In this document: one piece after another, positions 6,688 to 8,582 of the stretch
Numbering within the stretch: position 1 is the first letter of the stretch
How the letters are laid out: the number at the start of each line of letters is the position of its first letter
Assembly: GCA_903930665.1 (NCBI GenBank)
Contig: CAIYZI010000361.1
Location: 1-8,582, forward strand
Reading direction: 5' to 3'
Source: an uncultured beta proteobacterium
Lineage (GTDB): Bacteria; Pseudomonadota; Gammaproteobacteria; Burkholderiales; Burkholderiaceae
Length of the DNA: 8,582 bases
Notes under the pieces: generated by a model
Seen by the model: the letters and a program-made list of their open reading frames with translations, nothing else
Database searches by the model: none
What the model was told of the DNA's origin: nothing
Made by a program: the position numbers and the translations under genes

Positions 6688-7694
6688 AAACTCTGATCCA
6701 GCCTGCATTTGCAGTGCTCTAGTGCTGCCTTCAACCCATTGGGGTTGAACGGGTCAAAAGTATTTCTTCCTGCAATTGCTCTTAACCAGGTAAGTTGACG
6801 TTTTCCGAGCTGACGCGTTGCGGCTAGCGCTTTGTAGCGCATTTCTTCTAAAGTCGTTTCACCTGCCAAATGCTCCCAGACTTGGCGATAGCCAACCGAG
6901 CGGATAGCGGGCAAATCGGGGTGAAGCTCTGGATTAGCGCGAAGAGTGGCCACTTCTTCAATCAAACCCGCCAAGAGCATTTCATCAAACCGTTTTTCAA
7001 GATTGGCATGTAGTCTTGATCGATCGCTTGGCTCCAGAGAAACCAAATCAATCCAATCGGGAATGGCAGAGCCCTCCCTGCCATCTTGGCTTGGAGAATC
7101 AGCTAGCAATAGCGACATCGGTTTACCGGATGCTTCATAGACCTCGAGGGCGCGCTGAACACGCTGAGAGTCGTTAGGTTCTAAACGGGCCGCGGTGATG
7201 GGGTCAATAAGAGCAAGTTCTGCGTGCATGCCAGGCCACCCAATCTCCTTGCCTCGAGCGTCTAAGCGAGCACGAATTTCAGGATTTGCAGGCGGTAGAG
7301 ATGAAAGGCCATGCGCCCAAGCTCTCCAGTAGAGCATCGTTCCACCAACGACTACTGGAATATTTCCCCGAGCACGAATTGCATTGCAGAGCTCAGTGAC
7401 ATCTTTTGCAAATCGCGCGGCTGAATAGACCTCCGTGGGCTCAAGAATATCAATGAGGTGATGAGTGACTGCCGCTTGTTCTGCTTTAGTGGGCTTGGCG
7501 CTTCCGATGTCTAGTCCCCTATAGACCAAAGCGGAGTCCATGCTGATGAGTTCAATCGTAGTGCCAATAGTCTTGGCATACTCAGCAAGGGACATAGTGA
7601 GATTCGTCTTGCCTGCGCCCGTAGGACCAACGATACAAAGAGTTGTTGGGCGTACAGATAAATGCGTAGGCTGAATGTGGGGTTCAGTAAGCAT
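6684..7694 (-). CDS. miaA: tRNA dimethylallyltransferase (tRNA delta(2)-isopentenylpyrophosphate transferase)
   Basis: MiaA transfers the dimethylallyl group from DMAPP to N6 of adenosine 37 in tRNAs that read UNN codons, giving i6A, the substrate of MiaB. The P-loop is GPTGAGKTNL (23-32). ELISMDSALVYRGLDIGSAKP (48-68) holds the catalytic aspartate Asp53 and the DIGSAKP motif. HHLIDILEPTEVYSAARF (78-95), VVVGGTMLYWRAW (114-126) and PNDSQRVQRALEVYEASGKP (173-192) follow, with AIRSVGYRQVWEHLAGE in the C-terminal half. Length is 336 residues (E. coli 316), the extra being a short N-terminal and C-terminal extension. The ATG at 7694 is directly preceded in frame by GTA, TGA and TAA, and the P-loop lies before the next methionine, so this start is well fixed. 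No mutL or hfq neighbour, which flank miaA in many proteobacteria, is seen; dedA diverges instead. Confidence 0.96.
   Translation of the reverse strand: MLTEPHIQPTHLSVRPTTLCIVGPTGAGKTNLTMSLAEYAKTIGTTIELISMDSALVYRGLDIGSAKPTKAEQAAVTHHLIDILEPTEVYSAARFAKDVTELCNAIRARGNIPVVVGGTMLYWRAWAHGLSSLPPANPEIRARLDARGKEIGWPGMHAELALIDPITAARLEPNDSQRVQRALEVYEASGKPMSLLLADSPSQDGREGSAIPDWIDLVSLEPSDRSRLHANLEKRFDEMLLAGLIEEVATLRANPELHPDLPAIRSVGYRQVWEHLAGETTLEEMRYKALAATRQLGKRQLTWLRAIAGRNTFDPFNPNGLKAALEHCKCRLDQSF
6730..6749. repeat. Perfect inverted repeat in the miaA 3' end, downstream of purM
   Basis: TTCAACCC (6730-6737) and GGGTTGAA (6742-6749) form an eight-pair Watson-Crick stem with the tetraloop ATTG. It begins 42 bases after the purM stop codon and lies in miaA codons for NPNGL. 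No U-tract follows on the plus strand, so a classic intrinsic terminator is not supported. It could act as a 3'-end barrier to exonucleases or as a Rho-linked stop for purM mRNA, or be chance. Confidence 0.4.
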
Positions 7695-7699
7695 TACTC

Positions 7700-7705
7700 A
7701 TTATA
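7700..7705 (-). promoter_or_regulatory. Candidate -10 element of miaA (perfect TATAAT)
   Basis: A perfect TATAAT on the minus strand ends five bases before the miaA ATG, so a start site at the usual distance would fall on or next to the A of ATG. No -35 like TTGACA is found 16-19 bases upstream (the region reads AAACCC), and there is no extended TG motif. There is no proper Shine-Dalgarno site for miaA either. The match may be chance in an AT-rich gap. Confidence 0.35.
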
Positions 7706-7765
7706 GAAACTAAAAAAGGGTAGGGTTTAATTGAGCCTGTTAATATCCGCATCAAACCCTAGCTC

Positions 7766-7769
7766 GGAG
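7766..7769 (+). promoter_or_regulatory. Shine-Dalgarno sequence deciding the dedA start
   Basis: GGAG lies nine bases before the ATG at 7779. The longer reading frame could begin at TTG 7731, but that start has no such site and would add 16 residues not found at the N-terminus of E. coli DedA. Confidence 0.6.
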
Positions 7770-7778
7770 CGTACATTG

Positions 7779-8423
7779 ATGGACACCCTTTTGCAATTAA
7801 GCGACTTGTTGCTGCACATAGACCGACATTTGGATGTGATTATTCAGCAATATGGTTTTTGGGCTTATGCTTTTTTGTTTGCAATTGTGTTTGCTGAGAC
7901 TGGTTTAGTAGTTGCCCCTTTTTTACCAGGTGACTCGCTTTTATTTATTGCTGGCGCTTATTGCGCGACAGAGAACTTCAATATATGGACTTTATGTACC
8001 GGCCTATTGGTTTCTGCTGTTGCTGGGAATACCCTGAATTACTTGATTGGTCGCTGGATTGGCCACCGTGTATTTAGCAGTCAATCCCGCTGGATTGATC
8101 AAAATGCTTTACGTAAGACCCACTCTTTTTACGAGAAGCACGGCGGTAAAACGATTATTTTGGCGCGTTTCTTGCCGATTATTCGTACGTTTGCCCCATT
8201 TATTGCCGGGGTTTCAGAAATGAATTTCTCCCGCTTTCAGCTTTTTAATATCGTTGGTGCCGCTTTGTGGGTCATAGGCTTGGTAGCAGCGGGGTATTTT
8301 TTTGGAAACATTCCAGTAATTCGCCAGAATTTAAACGTCATCGTTCTCATTGGCGTTGGTGCCGCAGCAGTGCCAGTAGCCTTTGCTGGAATGTACAAAG
8401 TATTTCAAGCTCAAAAGAAGTGA
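7779..8423 (+). CDS. dedA: DedA family inner-membrane protein
   Basis: A 214-residue polytopic protein of the DedA/SNARE-associated (VTT) family. Members support membrane-potential homeostasis, cell division and drug resistance, and some carry undecaprenyl phosphate or phospholipids across the membrane. It resembles E. coli DedA itself along its whole length: LHIDRHLDVIIQQYGFWAYA near 12-31, FAETGLVVAPFLPGDSLLFIAGA (38-60), GNTLNYLIGRWIG (83-95), THSFYEKHGGKTIILARFLP (114-133), IRTFAPFIAGV (135-145) and AGYFFGNIPVIRQNL (171-185). Glu40, Asp52, Arg130 and Arg136 occupy the positions of the acidic and arginine residues shown to matter in E. coli YqjA. I chose ATG 7779 over an in-frame TTG at 7731 because of the GGAG before it and the length. 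An extended -10 (TG at 7738, TAATAT at 7741-7746) might drive it, without a good -35. Its precise substrate here is unknown. Confidence 0.93.
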   Translation: MDTLLQLSDLLLHIDRHLDVIIQQYGFWAYAFLFAIVFAETGLVVAPFLPGDSLLFIAGAYCATENFNIWTLCTGLLVSAVAGNTLNYLIGRWIGHRVFSSQSRWIDQNALRKTHSFYEKHGGKTIILARFLPIIRTFAPFIAGVSEMNFSRFQLFNIVGAALWVIGLVAAGYFFGNIPVIRQNLNVIVLIGVGAAAVPVAFAGMYKVFQAQKK

Positions 8424-8438
8424 GGCTTTAAAGCTTCT

Positions 8439-8582
8439 TCAATGTAGCTTTGTTTGACTCTCAAGAGTGGCAATATGCTCCCGAATTTCTGGAACATCCT
8501 CTGCCTCGGGGGACTCATTGATATAGCGATGCATGTCTACCAATGCGGGTCTGACATATTCTAGCTGGGCAAAGATGAGGCC
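8439..8582 (-). CDS. C-terminal end of a SirB1-family (transglutaminase-like/TPR) protein, 5' end outside window
   Basis: The minus strand is open from the right edge to a TGA at 8441-8439, giving 47 residues. They begin GLIFAQLEYVRPALVDMHRY and run on through a SPEAEDVPEIREHIATLE stretch. This matches the C-terminal TPR-like end of SirB1 proteins as I recall them from Burkholderiales (RDRGLIYA-LECFRAAL-DL--YLEL-P-A-DA-EIR). SirB1 proteins have an N-terminal transglutaminase-like domain followed by TPR repeats. E. coli SirB1 (YchA) lies near prmC and its biochemical role is unclear. The gene converges on dedA with 15 bases between stop codons. With only 47 residues visible, another TPR protein cannot be excluded. 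Confidence 0.62.
   Translation of the reverse strand, partial: GLIFAQLEYVRPALVDMHRYINESPEAEDVPEIREHIATLESQTKLH

Noticed and set aside
7731..7778. TTG start at 7731 adding 16 residues to DedA
   Set aside because: No Shine-Dalgarno site, a hydrophilic extension absent from E. coli DedA, and GGAG correctly placed before ATG 7779.
8422..8437. Small hairpin between the dedA and SirB1-family stop codons
   Set aside because: Only about six pairs including a G.U, a TTAA loop and no U-tract on either strand; too weak to call a terminator.
1..8582. A novel defence, mobile or biosynthetic system
   Set aside because: Every long reading frame on the coding strands belongs to a known core family, gaps are short, and no repeats, integrases, transposases or atypical composition are visible. 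The remaining open frames are antisense or out-of-frame shadows of these genes.

Overview
The window looks like ordinary chromosomal core from a betaproteobacterium of the Burkholderiaceae, most like Polynucleobacter. The proteins read as Burkholderiales-type versions of DnaJ, PanB, PcnB, Hda, PurM, MiaA and DedA. The base composition is moderate (mid-40s to about 50 % GC by eye) rather than the high GC of Burkholderia or Ralstonia, and genes are packed with almost no spacers. The genus call is inference from protein resemblance. I see no insertion sequences, phage genes, CRISPR arrays, tRNA or rRNA genes, and no clear sign of recent transfer.

Layout. At the left edge, on the plus strand, is the 3' end of dnaJ (1-282). 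Facing it is a compact minus-strand cluster read from right to left: an AI-2E/PerM-type membrane protein (5562-4573), hda (4560-3802), a HAD subfamily IB phosphatase (3795-3115), pcnB (3118-1709), folK (1664-1137) and panB (1119-301). Gaps are 12, 6, -4, 44 and 17 bases, so one transcript of about 5.3 kb is likely. A 72-base gap (5563-5634) separates this cluster from the divergent purM (5635-6687). purM meets miaA (7694-6684) tail to tail, and their stop codons share the four bases TTAA. miaA diverges from dedA (7779-8423). dedA is followed after 15 bases by the convergent C-terminal end of a SirB1-type transglutaminase-like/TPR protein (8582-8439, cut by the window).

How the genes fit together. 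The cluster combines control of replication initiation (Hda turns off DnaA-ATP with the sliding clamp), RNA 3' polyadenylation (PcnB), folate synthesis (FolK) and pantothenate/CoA synthesis (PanB). FolK and PanB are metabolically linked because PanB uses 5,10-methylene-tetrahydrofolate as its one-carbon donor. panC is not adjacent. PurM (purine synthesis) and MiaA (tRNA A37 prenylation) are core enzymes. DedA and the AI-2E protein are polytopic inner-membrane proteins.

I do not find an undescribed system here. The points worth a second look are small: hairpins about 42 nt past the dnaJ and purM stop codons that lie inside the opposing genes; a perfect TATAAT placed so that miaA mRNA could be leaderless; a cysteine cluster on the FolK tail; a PerM-type protein whose first membrane helix seems to be missing; and a HAD phosphatase of unknown substrate inside the cluster.
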